Shown one piece after another: positions 1 through 7,973 of a stretch of DNA of 64,000 nucleotides (positions within the stretch are counted from its first letter, which is position 1; each line of letters starts with the position of its first letter). The notes under the pieces were generated by a model, which made no database searches, was not told the DNA's origin, and saw nothing but the letters and a program-made list of their open reading frames with translations. The translations under genes and the position numbers were made by a program. Source of the stretch: Myxococcus xanthus (GTDB taxonomy: Bacteria; Myxococcota; Myxococcia; Myxococcales; Myxococcaceae); the NCBI RefSeq assembly GCF_006402735.1, contig NZ_CP017174.1, positions 248,001 to 312,000 of the forward strand, given 5' to 3'.

Positions 1-590
1 TGCGTCATCGGCGTCTCAATCATGCCCGGGGCCACCGCGCCCACGCGCACGCCGAAGGGGCTGAACTCGCGCGACCAGGTGACGGTGTTGGCCGCCAGCG
101 CCGCCTTCGCGGACACGTAGTTGGACTGGCCGCGGTTGCCGTGGCGGGCAATGGACGACATGTTGACGACGACGCCGCCCTTCTGGCCGGACTCAGCGAC
201 CTTCGCCACCACCTCGCGCACCATCAGCGTGGCGCCCGTGAGGTTGACGCCGATGACGGCGTTCCAGTCGGCGGTGGACAGCTTCTTCACCTCGCCGGTG
301 GTCCGGTCCTTCTTCACCAGCAGCGCGTCACGGAGGATGCCCGCGTTGTTGATGAGGCCGTTGAGGCCGCCCATGGCGCCCTGTGCCCAGTTCACGAAGG
401 AGACGATGTCCTCCTCGGAGGACACGTCCAGCTTGCGGCGGTGGATGCCGGCGGGCAGCGCGGCGAGGCGCTCCTCGGCCACGTCACCCACGGCCACCTG
501 GGCGCCCGCCTCGTGCAGGCGCTGCGCGAAGTGAGCGCCCATGCCCTGGGCGCCGCCCGTGACGATGATCTTCAGGTCCTTGAGCTGCAT
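1..590 (-). CDS. SDR-family oxidoreductase (FabG-like), 3' end outside window
   Basis: This is a classical short-chain dehydrogenase/reductase, a cytosolic NAD(P)-dependent enzyme of the 3-oxoacyl-ACP reductase type. Read from the start at 590, it shows the cofactor glycine motif TGGAQGMG near residue 11, the NNAG motif, the catalytic Ser in NMSSIARHG and the YxxxK pair in NYVSAKAAL. The PG motif (VAPGMIETPM) follows just before the window edge, so only the C-terminal tail is missing. A GGAGAG ribosome site lies just upstream of the ATG. The exact substrate cannot be told from the sequence. It could be FabG-like or a 3-hydroxyacyl-CoA dehydrogenase. Confidence 0.9.
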   Translation of the reverse strand, partial: MQLKDLKIIVTGGAQGMGAHFAQRLHEAGAQVAVGDVAEERLAALPAGIHRRKLDVSSEEDIVSFVNWAQGAMGGLNGLINNAGILRDALLVKKDRTTGEVKKLSTADWNAVIGVNLTGATLMVREVVAKVAESGQKGGVVVNMSSIARHGNRGQSNYVSAKAALAANTVTWSREFSPFGVRVGAVAPGMIETPMT

Positions 591-759
591 GTGTCTCTCC
601 GGCAGGTGGGGTGGTACGAAATGCCGCGCAGGGTACGAAACCCCGACCGCGCTGGCCAGCGGCGAGCGATTTGAAACCTGAATCAATCTTCAACTTCACC
701 GAAACGAAAAGCGCCGCGCCGTTTCCGACGCGGCGCGGCAAAGGCTCTCCGTCAGCGGC

Positions 760-1980
760 TCAACCCAGCTCGGCGGCAATCACGGCGCCCAGGCGGCGCA
801 TGCCTTCGGTAATCAGCTCCGGCGGGCGGTTGGAGTAGTTGAGGCGCATGAACTCCGGGCGCGGGGTGTTGGCGAAGAAGGGCGCGCCCGGCACGAAGGC
901 CACCTTCTGCTCCACCGCCTTGGGCAGCAGCGCCTGGGCGTCCAGCCCGCCGGGCAGCTCCACCCACAGGAACATGCCGCCTTCAGGGTGCGTCCACCGG
1001 GTGCCGGCGGGCATGTGCGCCTGGAGGGCGTCCAGCATCGCCTGGGCACGCTCGCCGTAGACGGGGCGCAGCGACTCCAGGTGGGCCGCGTAGTCGAAGC
1101 GCGCCAGCAGCTTCACCACCGCGCGCTGGGCCAGCGTGGCGGTGTGCAGGTCGGTGGACTGCTTGGCGATGGCCAGGCTGCGCACGAAGTCGCGCGGGCC
1201 CACCACCCAGCCCAGGCGCATGCCCGGGGCCAGCGTCTTGGAGAAGGTGCCCAGCGACACGACGACGCCCTCGTCGTCGAAGGCGGCCAGGGACGGCAGG
1301 TGCTCGCCGCGGAAGCGCAGCTCGCCGTACGGGTCGTCCTCCAGGATGAGGAAGCGGTGCTCCTGGGCCAGGCGGACCAGCTCGCGCCGGCGCTCCAGGG
1401 ACAGGGTGGTGCCCTTGGGGTTCTGGAAGTTGGCGACCACGTACACCAGCTTGGGCTTGTGCGTGGCCAGCAGGCGCTCCAGGTCGTCGGTGCGCATGCC
1501 CTGGTCGTCGCTGCCCACGGTGGCGAAGCGCGCCTCATAGGCGCCGAACGTCTGCAGCGCCGCCAGGTAGCTGGGGTTCTCCACGATGACGAGGTCACCG
1601 GGGTCCAGCAACACCTTGGCCACCAGGTCGATGCCCTGCTGCGAGCCGTTGGTGATGAGCACCTGGTCCGCGTTGGACTGGCGGCCACGTTTCTGGAGGT
1701 GGCCGCAAATCCACTCACGCAGCGGGCCGAAGCCCTCGGTGGTGCTGTACTGGAGCGCGGCGCGGCCTTCGGTGGCCAGGGCCTCGGCGTGAGCCTCGGC
1801 GATGGCCTCTAGCGGGAAGAGCTCCGGGGCCGGCAGGCCTCCCGCGAAGGAGAGGATGTCGGGCCGCTCGGCGACCTTCAGGATTTCGCGCACCGCGGAC
1901 GTCTTGATGCGGGACATCCGCTGGGCCAACCGCCATACGGGCGGCGGGGGAAGGGGGGCGCTCATCGCGTCGGCGCTCAT
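760..1980 (-). CDS. PLP-dependent aminotransferase, class I/II (LysN/MocR-domain type)
   Basis: A 406-residue cytosolic fold-type I aminotransferase. Visible family marks are the N-terminal ISRKT-like segment (MSRIKTSAVREI), the substrate-loop LSFAGGLPAPELFP, the cofactor segment TNGSQQGIDL, NPSYLAAL, the Asp-bearing EDDPYGELRF, and the Schiff-base Lys in GTFSKTLAPGMRLGW. The C-terminal Arg segment is PEFMRLNYSN. These fit the 2-aminoadipate/aromatic or branched-chain group, with the amino acid specificity undecided. The ATG at 1980 is preceded by AAGGAG and lies 3 bp after the stop of the upstream Lrp/AsnC gene. The two are therefore an operon, and the aminotransferase is likely under Lrp control. 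Confidence 0.92.
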   Translation of the reverse strand: MSADAMSAPLPPPPVWRLAQRMSRIKTSAVREILKVAERPDILSFAGGLPAPELFPLEAIAEAHAEALATEGRAALQYSTTEGFGPLREWICGHLQKRGRQSNADQVLITNGSQQGIDLVAKVLLDPGDLVIVENPSYLAALQTFGAYEARFATVGSDDQGMRTDDLERLLATHKPKLVYVVANFQNPKGTTLSLERRRELVRLAQEHRFLILEDDPYGELRFRGEHLPSLAAFDDEGVVVSLGTFSKTLAPGMRLGWVVGPRDFVRSLAIAKQSTDLHTATLAQRAVVKLLARFDYAAHLESLRPVYGERAQAMLDALQAHMPAGTRWTHPEGGMFLWVELPGGLDAQALLPKAVEQKVAFVPGAPFFANTPRPEFMRLNYSNRPPELITEGMRRLGAVIAAELG

Positions 1981-1983
1981 ACG

Positions 1984-2460
1984 TCACGCTCCTTTTGGGG
2001 TGTCTGGAGGCACGCGGACATGCGTGTCCTCCTTCATGGACGTCAGGACGATGGTGGTCTGCGTGCGGGTGACTCCCGCGATGGTGCGCAGCGTTCCCAC
2101 CAGAAGGGTGTCGAGCGAACGGGTGTTCGCCGTCTTCACCTTGAGAAGGTACGAGTCCTGGCCCGCCACGCGGTGGCACTCCAGGACATCCGGCAGCGAC
2201 AACACCTTCGTCAGGAACTCGTCGAAGTACTTCGGGTGCTCGATGCTCACGCCGATGAAGGCCGTGATGTCCTTGCCGAGCTTCGCCGCGTCCACGCGGG
2301 CCGAGTAGCCCGTGATGACGCCGCGCTCCTCCAATTTGCGGATCCGCTCCGCCACCGCCGGCTGGGACAGCTTCACCGCACGCGACAGCTCCAGCTGCGT
2401 GGCGCGGCCATCGCGCTGCAACATGTCGATGATGCGGTGGTCTAGTTCGTCCAGGAACAT
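1984..2460 (-). CDS. Lrp/AsnC family transcriptional regulator
   Basis: 158 residues, the usual Lrp length. An N-terminal AsnC-type winged helix-turn-helix (residues about 4-60; LDELDHRIIDMLQRDGRATQ, then SQPAVAERIRKLEERGVI) is followed by an alpha/beta RAM ligand-binding domain (about 65-145) with the VAGQDSYLLKV strand. It senses small molecules, typically amino acids, and controls neighbouring metabolism genes. The downstream aminotransferase starts 3 bp after this gene, suggesting co-transcription and feedback by the aminotransferase substrate. The AT-rich repeated upstream region is suited to autoregulation. Confidence 0.93.
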   Translation of the reverse strand: MFLDELDHRIIDMLQRDGRATQLELSRAVKLSQPAVAERIRKLEERGVITGYSARVDAAKLGKDITAFIGVSIEHPKYFDEFLTKVLSLPDVLECHRVAGQDSYLLKVKTANTRSLDTLLVGTLRTIAGVTRTQTTIVLTSMKEDTHVRVPPDTPKGA

Positions 2461-2476
2461 GGGGGCGTTTGCCTTG

Positions 2477-2515
2477 AATTTATAGGCACTTTTGCGGGAC
2501 GGCAGATAATTTATA
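2477..2515 (-). promoter_or_regulatory. AT-rich direct repeat upstream of the lrp-aminotransferase operon
   Basis: The octamer AATTTATA occurs twice on the + strand, at 2477-2484 and 2508-2515, in otherwise GC-rich DNA immediately upstream of the Lrp/AsnC start. The copies are 31 bp apart, about three helical turns, as expected for Lrp-type octamers wrapping phased AT-rich sites. On the minus strand these runs also supply -10-like TATAAA and TAAATT elements. A regulatory role is inferred. Confidence 0.45.
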
Positions 2516-2875
2516 TTTGATGCTCCAAGGGTGCAACCCCGAACGTGACGTCCGGTCGCGTCGTGAACTGTGTTGGTGCTGGCGGTGGAAAGGTGTGCCG
2601 GTCCGCCGGGTGAGGCCTCGGTTGGACGGTGGCTGGAAGCTGGGGCGATCCATGGACGGAGGCATCTGCCTGGGGACCCGTTGACGCCGCGCGTTGTGTG
2701 CGGATGAACGGAGGGTTGGCTCCTGACTGTTCACGGCGCCGCGCGCCCCCAGCGCGCACGAGCGCCTTCCGCATCCCCATCACATCCGCCGCTACCGTGA
2801 AGTTGGCGACGTTCGGCGGCAGCGCCGCATGGACATCGGTGCTGGGGTGTGCCGAGCGGGGGCCGTGTTCGGTCG
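2516..2875. other. Gene-free stretch
   Basis: About 360 bases between the Lrp promoter and the start of the effector island. Open frames here (such as one at 2629-2883) have no ribosome site, no recognisable family and no typical protein composition. I see no RNA gene or repeat. Confidence 0.5.
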
Positions 2876-2915
2876 TGAATTGAAATTCATTGATTGAAGC
2901 GGTTACTCTTCAATC
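2876..2915 (+). promoter_or_regulatory. Two stacked inverted repeats before the effector island
   Basis: TGAATT-GA-AATTCA (2876-2889) is a perfect 6-bp-arm palindrome. It is followed by GATTGAAG (2892-2899), 8 bases of loop, then CTTCAATC (2908-2915), a perfect 8-bp inverted repeat ending about 13 bases before the ATG at 2929. The first could be a dimeric operator. The second could fold in the mRNA leader close to the ribosome site and control translation. Function is inferred from position only. Confidence 0.4.
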
Positions 2916-2928
2916 TCTGGGGGCGGAC

Positions 2929-3387
2929 ATGGCGAATACTGTTGGCGTGAACAAGATGTCGGTTGTCACCAAAGACAGTAACGGTGTCACCGTCGCTTTC
3001 CCTGACGTGTGCAAGACGCCAAGTCCGGCCGGGCCTGTCCCCATTCCCTATCCCAACATCGCGAAGTCCTCGGATACGTCGAAGGGGACCAAGAAGGTGT
3101 CTGTGGAAGGCAACCCGGTTTGCGTGAAGGACTCGAACTTCAGCACCAGTACTGGTGACGAGGCCGGTAGCGCTGGAGGTGTGGTCTCCGGCAAGACGAA
3201 GGGCAAGGCCGAGTTCGTCAACTACTCCTTCGACGTGCTGTTCGAGGGGAAGAACGTGGCGCGCGCCATGGACCTGATGCTCCACAACGACAAGAACACC
3301 CCGCCCTTTCCCGTCATGCAGCCCCCGGTGATTGCCTTGGGAGGCGCCTCTGAGCACGTGTGCGACGAGTGTGGCAAGCCGCGATAG
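2929..3387 (+). CDS. PAAR-like protein (DUF4150), type VI secretion spike component
   Basis: 152 residues, starting at the ATG with a G-rich ribosome site (TGGGGGCGG) just upstream. An earlier in-frame TTG at 2890 would put the start inside the inverted repeats. The protein matches the DUF4150/Tox-PAAR-like pattern: VAFPDVCKTPSPAGPVPIPYPN, then GKTKGKAEFVNYSFDVLFEGKNV and a DLMLHN...PVMQPP end; each segment is well conserved in that family. PAAR-like proteins tip the VgrG spike and carry effectors across the envelope. It ends in an unusual Cys pair (CDECGKPR). It heads a run of same-strand genes that includes a nuclease and two immunity proteins, so it probably delivers that nuclease. Confidence 0.85.
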   Translation: MANTVGVNKMSVVTKDSNGVTVAFPDVCKTPSPAGPVPIPYPNIAKSSDTSKGTKKVSVEGNPVCVKDSNFSTSTGDEAGSAGGVVSGKTKGKAEFVNYSFDVLFEGKNVARAMDLMLHNDKNTPPFPVMQPPVIALGGASEHVCDECGKPR

Positions 3388-3415
3388 CCCCCGGCCAGTA
3401 CTCAAAGGACCACGC

Positions 3416-3934
3416 ATGGACGCCTCAGACCCTGGTCGCAAGCGCGGTGCCCCGCCCGAATCGCTGACGGAACGTATTCTGGGTACCCAGGTGGGATGGG
3501 TGACAGGTGCCACCAGTGCTGGAGGGGCGCTCGTTGACTATGCCGGCAATTCGCACGGGCCACTTCCCGCCCGCAGCGCGATACCACTGGACCGCGAAGC
3601 CTTGACCCGTGCGGCCAGGGAGCGGCAGGGAGCCATCCTGCTCTTCGAGAATGGCGATCCATGCCTGCCCCTCTTGATGGGGCTCATCCATGCCCCCAGC
3701 AAGACGCCTTTGCTGGATGCCGTGCTTGAACCTCCCCTTGATGAGGCACCCATGGACGCCCAGGTCGACGGGCAGCGGGTGGTCATCGAGGGGCGCGACG
3801 AGGTCGTGCTGCGCTGTGGCAAGGCCAGCCTCACACTGCGCCGCAACGGACAGGTGCTCCTGCGCGGCATCAACATCCGGACCGAGGCGGACGAAGTGCA
3901 CAAAATCAAGGGTGGCAAGGTTCAGATCAACTGA
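3416..3934 (+). CDS. DUF6484 domain protein of the effector island
   Basis: 172 residues. The N-terminal half has the GTQVGWVTGATSAGGALVDY segment, with a PARSAIPLDRE stretch following, and a LLFENGDPCLPLLMGLI strand pair. The C-terminal half is a beta-rich RCGKASLTLRRNGQVLLRG repeat-like segment resembling the DUF2345/VgrG-tail style. DUF6484 proteins are commonly found beside PAAR-like and effector genes in type VI loci. I infer an adaptor or spike-associated role. The ATG at 3416 follows AAAGGAC. It lies 28 bp after the DUF4150 gene and 53 bp before the nuclease, consistent with one operon. Confidence 0.75.
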   Translation: MDASDPGRKRGAPPESLTERILGTQVGWVTGATSAGGALVDYAGNSHGPLPARSAIPLDREALTRAARERQGAILLFENGDPCLPLLMGLIHAPSKTPLLDAVLEPPLDEAPMDAQVDGQRVVIEGRDEVVLRCGKASLTLRRNGQVLLRGINIRTEADEVHKIKGGKVQIN

Positions 3935-3987
3935 CGGCACGGGGCCGCCACGCAGTGGGGCCATTGCACCAGACCCAGGAGTTCATC

Positions 3988-4854
3988 ATGTCGAAAGAAC
4001 AGCACAACTGGGACGACAAGAACCTCACCGTCAAGCACAAGGCGGTAAAGAACTCGACCGAGGGTGGTGCGTGTCTCAACCGGCACGACGGAAGCCGAGA
4101 GCAGAATGGCAAGGGCGTGGTGAAGGCAGTCTCCTGCAACCACCGCTGGCAAGGCTTCAAGAAGGCGCTGGAGAAGAAGGCGACCTACAACTGGCCCGCC
4201 TACGAAGCCTTGAGCAAGCAGAAGTCGTTCGCGATGGTGGTGCGCGCCCGCAGCGGCACTCGGCGGGTCCAGGCTCCCAACGGGGAGAACAAGGCCTGGG
4301 ACGTCACGGCAGGGGGGAACAACTTCCGAACCAGTTGCAACGTGCCCTTCTGGCACGAGGCGCACCACATCGTGCCCAACAACGTGCTCAAGTCCTGCAT
4401 CGTCAAGGTGGGCGAGGGAAAGCCCTTGCAGGTGGTGTATGTGAAGAAGATTCGCAGCGGGTTGCTCAAGGAGAAGTACAATCTCAATCACAAGATCAAC
4501 ATGATCTTGCTGCCGATGGATAGGAGAGTCGCGCGGACCTTGCAGTTGCCCAGGCACCGGCTCACATCGGAGCACCGTTCGCACAGGGCCTACAGCAACC
4601 ACGTGCGCGACAAGTTGAAGAAATACCTGAAGCTGGTTCAGAAGGCCGTCCAGAAGCACGAGGGGCCGCCCGCCGACTACAAGGCCTGCAAGTCGAAGAT
4701 CGAGGCACTCTCCGAGACGCTGTATGCCAAGATCATCTCTGCGGGCAAGTTGATGGCATCTGGGCTGATGGAGGGCGATGCGCTGGATGAAATCCCGGCC
4801 AGGCACTTCGACAAAGTTCCCCCCAAATCGAATTTGAAGGGTCTCTTCAAATAA
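3988..4854 (+). CDS. AHH-type nuclease toxin (HNH/ENDO VII superfamily)
   Basis: 288 residues, with AGGAG before the ATG. The central part carries the diagnostic motif of the AHH nuclease family, HEAHHIVPNN (His123 to Asn132), then LNHKINMILLP, and later LPRHR...H...YSNHV (about residues 188-206), which together form a treble-clef HNH-like active site. The expected activity is DNA or RNA cleavage in a rival cell. The N-terminal 110 residues are Lys-rich with no signal peptide, so it would need the type VI spike encoded upstream. The stop overlaps the start of the immunity gene (TAATG). Its GC content is visibly lower than that of flanking housekeeping genes, suggesting transfer. Confidence 0.85.
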   Translation: MSKEQHNWDDKNLTVKHKAVKNSTEGGACLNRHDGSREQNGKGVVKAVSCNHRWQGFKKALEKKATYNWPAYEALSKQKSFAMVVRARSGTRRVQAPNGENKAWDVTAGGNNFRTSCNVPFWHEAHHIVPNNVLKSCIVKVGEGKPLQVVYVKKIRSGLLKEKYNLNHKINMILLPMDRRVARTLQLPRHRLTSEHRSHRAYSNHVRDKLKKYLKLVQKAVQKHEGPPADYKACKSKIEALSETLYAKIISAGKLMASGLMEGDALDEIPARHFDKVPPKSNLKGLFK

Positions 4855-5474
4855 TGAGCAAACGTGCTGCGACGGCAGGAAAGCTCCGGTTCTTCATTCT
4901 GGACAACATGGGCGACCAGGACGACCCGGACCTCTGCATGCTGGGCAACTTCATCAAGGGCATCGAGATGGACTCGTGGCGCGTGGCCGAAGGCGCACCC
5001 GTGGGGGCCATCCTGCCCAAGGATGCCCGCCTCTACATGGACAAGGAGAACCTCGGCATCCAGTTGTCCTCGCTGCTCGGTAATACGCAGCAGATGCTCA
5101 TCGTCCACAAGGACGTGAAGGACATCATCCAGAAGCACTGTGGTGACGAGAAGGTGGAGTACCTGTCCTTCACGCTGTACGACCACCGAAAGCGTGTCTA
5201 CAGCCGGGACTACTTCATCATCAACCCGCTGGGAGCCTTTGATTGCCTGGACATGGGCGCGAGCGATGTCCAGCGGGAGACGGAAAACCCGGAACGTATC
5301 GTCGAGGTGCTCGAGCCCGTGCTCGACCGGAAGAAGATGAAGAATGCTCCGCCGCTCTTTCGCATCGACGAGGACCCGGCGACCTATGTTCTGAGCTTCG
5401 AGCTGGCGAAGGAAATCAGCGAAGGTGACTTCAGCAATCTCCTCGTATCGGAGTTGAAGTTCAGCGACGCGTGA
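4854..5474 (+). CDS. Imm11-family immunity protein (MXAN_0049-type domain)
   Basis: 206 residues, starting in the TAATG overlap with the nuclease gene, which implies translational coupling and a cognate toxin-immunity pair. The sequence fits the Imm11 family first described from Myxococcus: an N-terminal FFILDN...D strand, a central segment with KVEYLSFTLYDHRKRVYSRD, then YFIINPLGAFDCLDM and a FRIDEDPATYVLSFELAKEI end. It should bind and neutralise the AHH nuclease in the cytoplasm of the producer and its kin. No signal peptide or membrane segment is seen. Its lower GC matches that of the toxin gene. Confidence 0.82.
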   Translation: MSKRAATAGKLRFFILDNMGDQDDPDLCMLGNFIKGIEMDSWRVAEGAPVGAILPKDARLYMDKENLGIQLSSLLGNTQQMLIVHKDVKDIIQKHCGDEKVEYLSFTLYDHRKRVYSRDYFIINPLGAFDCLDMGASDVQRETENPERIVEVLEPVLDRKKMKNAPPLFRIDEDPATYVLSFELAKEISEGDFSNLLVSELKFSDA

Positions 5475-6856
5475 CGAAGGCCATGCACATTCCGCCCGGC
5501 CCCCCACGCGAAGGGTTCACTCGAAGTCGGCGCCCTGGACGCATCCTCTGGGATGTCATGCAGGAGCACCTGGACGAGGCTGCGTTCCACTGGCGCCAGC
5601 GGGAGCGCGCGCTCGCCTCCTGGGAGGAGTCGCTCGAGGAGATCGCCGAGGGCGATGAGGCACGCCTGCTCGCGCACGTGGAAGGGCTCGTCATTGGAGG
5701 CGCACCCGTCGCCAGGAGGTTGCTCCTGCCCGCCCTGGAAGGCGAGGACCTGTGGCAGGTCGGTCCGGCGGCGCTCGCGCTCCTCGGAAGTGAAGGGGAC
5801 GCGTCCCTGGCGCTTCTGCTGCGGGAGTTGACCGAGGGGCCGGAGGAGTCGCGCCCCGAAATCCGACGCGCGCTCGAGTTCGCCGGCCGGAGCCGGTCCG
5901 AGGCCCTGCATCTCCCTCAGGTAGCGCGAGTGGGCCCGGAGGCCCAGGCGATGTTGCTGGAGGTGCTGGCCGCATGGCAGGCGGACCCGGGCTCAGCGCT
6001 TCCTCGGACCCTCGGCGCCGACGATGCGCCGGCCCTGTGGGTGGCCGCACTGCGTTCGGCGCGCTTCACCGCGCGACCGGTCGCGGAGGGGTTTGTGCGG
6101 CAGGGGCTGGCGCATGCCGAGGACTCCGTACGATGCGCGGCCCTGGAGACGGGCCTCATCCTGGGGCTGCGCGAGCCGTGGCAGGCGTGTCGGTGGCTGG
6201 TGGGGGCGCCGGATGAGGCTGGCCGCCTGGCGAGGCTGGCGCTCGCGCTAGGCGGGGAGCCTGCGGACGTGAAGCTGCTCCTGACGGCGGCAGAAGAGTG
6301 GCGGCTCCGCGAGGACGCGCTTTGGGCCCTGGGGTTCAGCGGGCGAAGGGCCGCGGCCGAGGTGCTGGTGAACGTCATGCAGCGGGAAGAAGCGGGCTCC
6401 CGGCTGGCGGCCGAATCACTCGCAATCATCACCGGACTCGACCTCACGGAGCACCTGCTCAGGGACGAGCCGGACGACGAAGCCCCTTCATCCGCGGAGG
6501 AGGGCACTGGCGACACGGGAGCGGCAACGGGCGCATGGCGGGTTCCGCCGCCGCCCGGCCGTGTGCGGTCTGCCTCTGTGTGTGCCTGGTGGCAGAAGGC
6601 GCAGACACGCTTCGACGAGCGGGGGCGTTTCGTCCGGGGCGCACCCTGGAGCCCCGCAGCCGTGTTCGCGGAGTTGACCCGTGGGCCCGCGTGCCTGCGC
6701 CCGGTCTGGGCGCTGGAGCTGGCTGTCCGCACCCGGGGCGGCCTTCAGGTCGCGACCTCGGCGCGAGCAGCCTTCCAACTGCGGCAGCTCCAGGGCTCGG
6801 CGGCGCTGCGTCTGGATTCGACTCCCCGCGGTTTCGACAGCCTGATGACCGCCTGA
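5471..6856 (+). CDS. TIGR02270-family HEAT-repeat protein, type VI-associated
   Basis: 461 residues, almost entirely helical, with repeated alpha-alpha units rich in Ala, Leu and Arg (for example LLLPALEGEDLWQVGPAALA and LRSARFTARPVAEGFV), as in HEAT-repeat scaffolds. It matches the TIGR02270 style of proteins found beside type VI effector genes in myxobacteria. I infer a chaperone or adaptor role in loading effectors, not an enzymatic one. The GTG at 5471 overlaps the previous stop (GTGA), so it is translationally coupled. An ATG at 5483 is the alternative start. Composition is much more GC-rich than the toxin and immunity genes. Confidence 0.72.
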   Translation: MTKAMHIPPGPPREGFTRSRRPGRILWDVMQEHLDEAAFHWRQRERALASWEESLEEIAEGDEARLLAHVEGLVIGGAPVARRLLLPALEGEDLWQVGPAALALLGSEGDASLALLLRELTEGPEESRPEIRRALEFAGRSRSEALHLPQVARVGPEAQAMLLEVLAAWQADPGSALPRTLGADDAPALWVAALRSARFTARPVAEGFVRQGLAHAEDSVRCAALETGLILGLREPWQACRWLVGAPDEAGRLARLALALGGEPADVKLLLTAAEEWRLREDALWALGFSGRRAAAEVLVNVMQREEAGSRLAAESLAIITGLDLTEHLLRDEPDDEAPSSAEEGTGDTGAATGAWRVPPPPGRVRSASVCAWWQKAQTRFDERGRFVRGAPWSPAAVFAELTRGPACLRPVWALELAVRTRGGLQVATSARAAFQLRQLQGSAALRLDSTPRGFDSLMTA

Positions 6857-6887
6857 GGGCGGGAGCGTTCTTTCTTGGTGAGGTCCC

Positions 6888-7973
6888 TTGAGTCTGGTGC
6901 TGATAGCGACCGGTGCGGTAACGAGCGTCGGACATTCCGTGGATGCCGCCTGCGCTGCGATTCGCGCCGGTGTCTCGCGGCCCCGGAAGCTTCGGGAGTT
7001 CCGGGTGGTGGAAGAGGAATCCCAGGAGGACATCCCCGTGTCGGGCCACCCCATCCGGGGCTACACGGATGGCTTCCAGCTCATCGGCCGGTGGCTGCGG
7101 CTGGCGCAAGGTGCCGTGGAGGACATGCTGTCTCATCCCGGCGTGTCGGGCATGCCTGCTGCCTTCTGGCAGAAGACGGGGCTCGTTGTCGTGACACCCC
7201 CCGCGGACGACGAGGTCTTCCTGTCGGAGCCGGGAGGGGCGCTGGAACAGATTCGCGAGAGCTACCTCCATCCGCTTCATCGCTCGCTCGGGCTGGCCAT
7301 CGCCGAGCCGAACGTGGAGCTCATCCCCATCGGGCACGCGGGCACCGCTGCGGGCCTCGTGCACGGCCAGCAATGGATGGCCTCGAGAGGCCTGGAGCGC
7401 GTGCTGACAATCTCGGTGGACTCGTACATGGACGAGTTGCTTCTCCATCAACTCGCCAGTCATCGCCGGCTGAAGACCGAGGACCATCCGGTCGGGTTGA
7501 TGCCGGGGGAGGCCGGCGTGTGCCTGCTGGTGGAGACGGACGTGAGCGCGCGTCGCCGGGGAGTGGAGTCCGCCATCCTTATCGACACGATTGCGACCGG
7601 CAGGGAGCCCGACCACTTTGGTTCAGGGCGGCAGAACATGGGCCGCGGGCTCGCCGCGTGCATCCAGGAAGTCCTGTCGCGTCTGCCGTCTCCCTTTGAC
7701 GGAGACATCTACGCCGACCTCAATGGCGAGCAGTGGCGGTCCCATGAGTGGGGTTGTGTGCGCGTCCACCTCGGGCCGCGGCTCGGAGCGGCTCGGCTGC
7801 ACCTGCCCGGCACCTACGTGGGAGACGTGGGGGCGGCTAGTGGCGCGCTAGGAGTCTGCCTGGCCGCGCACGACCTCTCGCGGGGCCATGGCCGACAGTC
7901 TACTTCGCTCGTGATCTCCAGCTCCGAGCACGGTGAGGTGGGCTGCTTGTCACTTCGGAGGAGCAACGCATGA
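6888..7973 (+). CDS. Beta-ketoacyl synthase-like protein lacking the catalytic Cys
   Basis: 361 residues with the thiolase-fold outline of ketosynthases: an N-terminal IATGAVTSVG strand-turn, a mid-protein GHAGTAAG (residues 149-156) followed by ISVDS where ketosynthases have their nucleophile region, and YVGDVGAASGALG in place of the C-terminal GHTLGAAG motif. The expected nucleophilic Cys is absent and the usual second active-site His is not obvious, so it is probably non-catalytic. Such proteins recur in type VI effector islands with TIGR02270 partners. A structural or chaperone role is inferred. The start is a TTG at 6888. The stop overlaps the next ATG (ATGA). Confidence 0.65.
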   Translation: MSLVLIATGAVTSVGHSVDAACAAIRAGVSRPRKLREFRVVEEESQEDIPVSGHPIRGYTDGFQLIGRWLRLAQGAVEDMLSHPGVSGMPAAFWQKTGLVVVTPPADDEVFLSEPGGALEQIRESYLHPLHRSLGLAIAEPNVELIPIGHAGTAAGLVHGQQWMASRGLERVLTISVDSYMDELLLHQLASHRRLKTEDHPVGLMPGEAGVCLLVETDVSARRRGVESAILIDTIATGREPDHFGSGRQNMGRGLAACIQEVLSRLPSPFDGDIYADLNGEQWRSHEWGCVRVHLGPRLGAARLHLPGTYVGDVGAASGALGVCLAAHDLSRGHGRQSTSLVISSSEHGEVGCLSLRRSNA

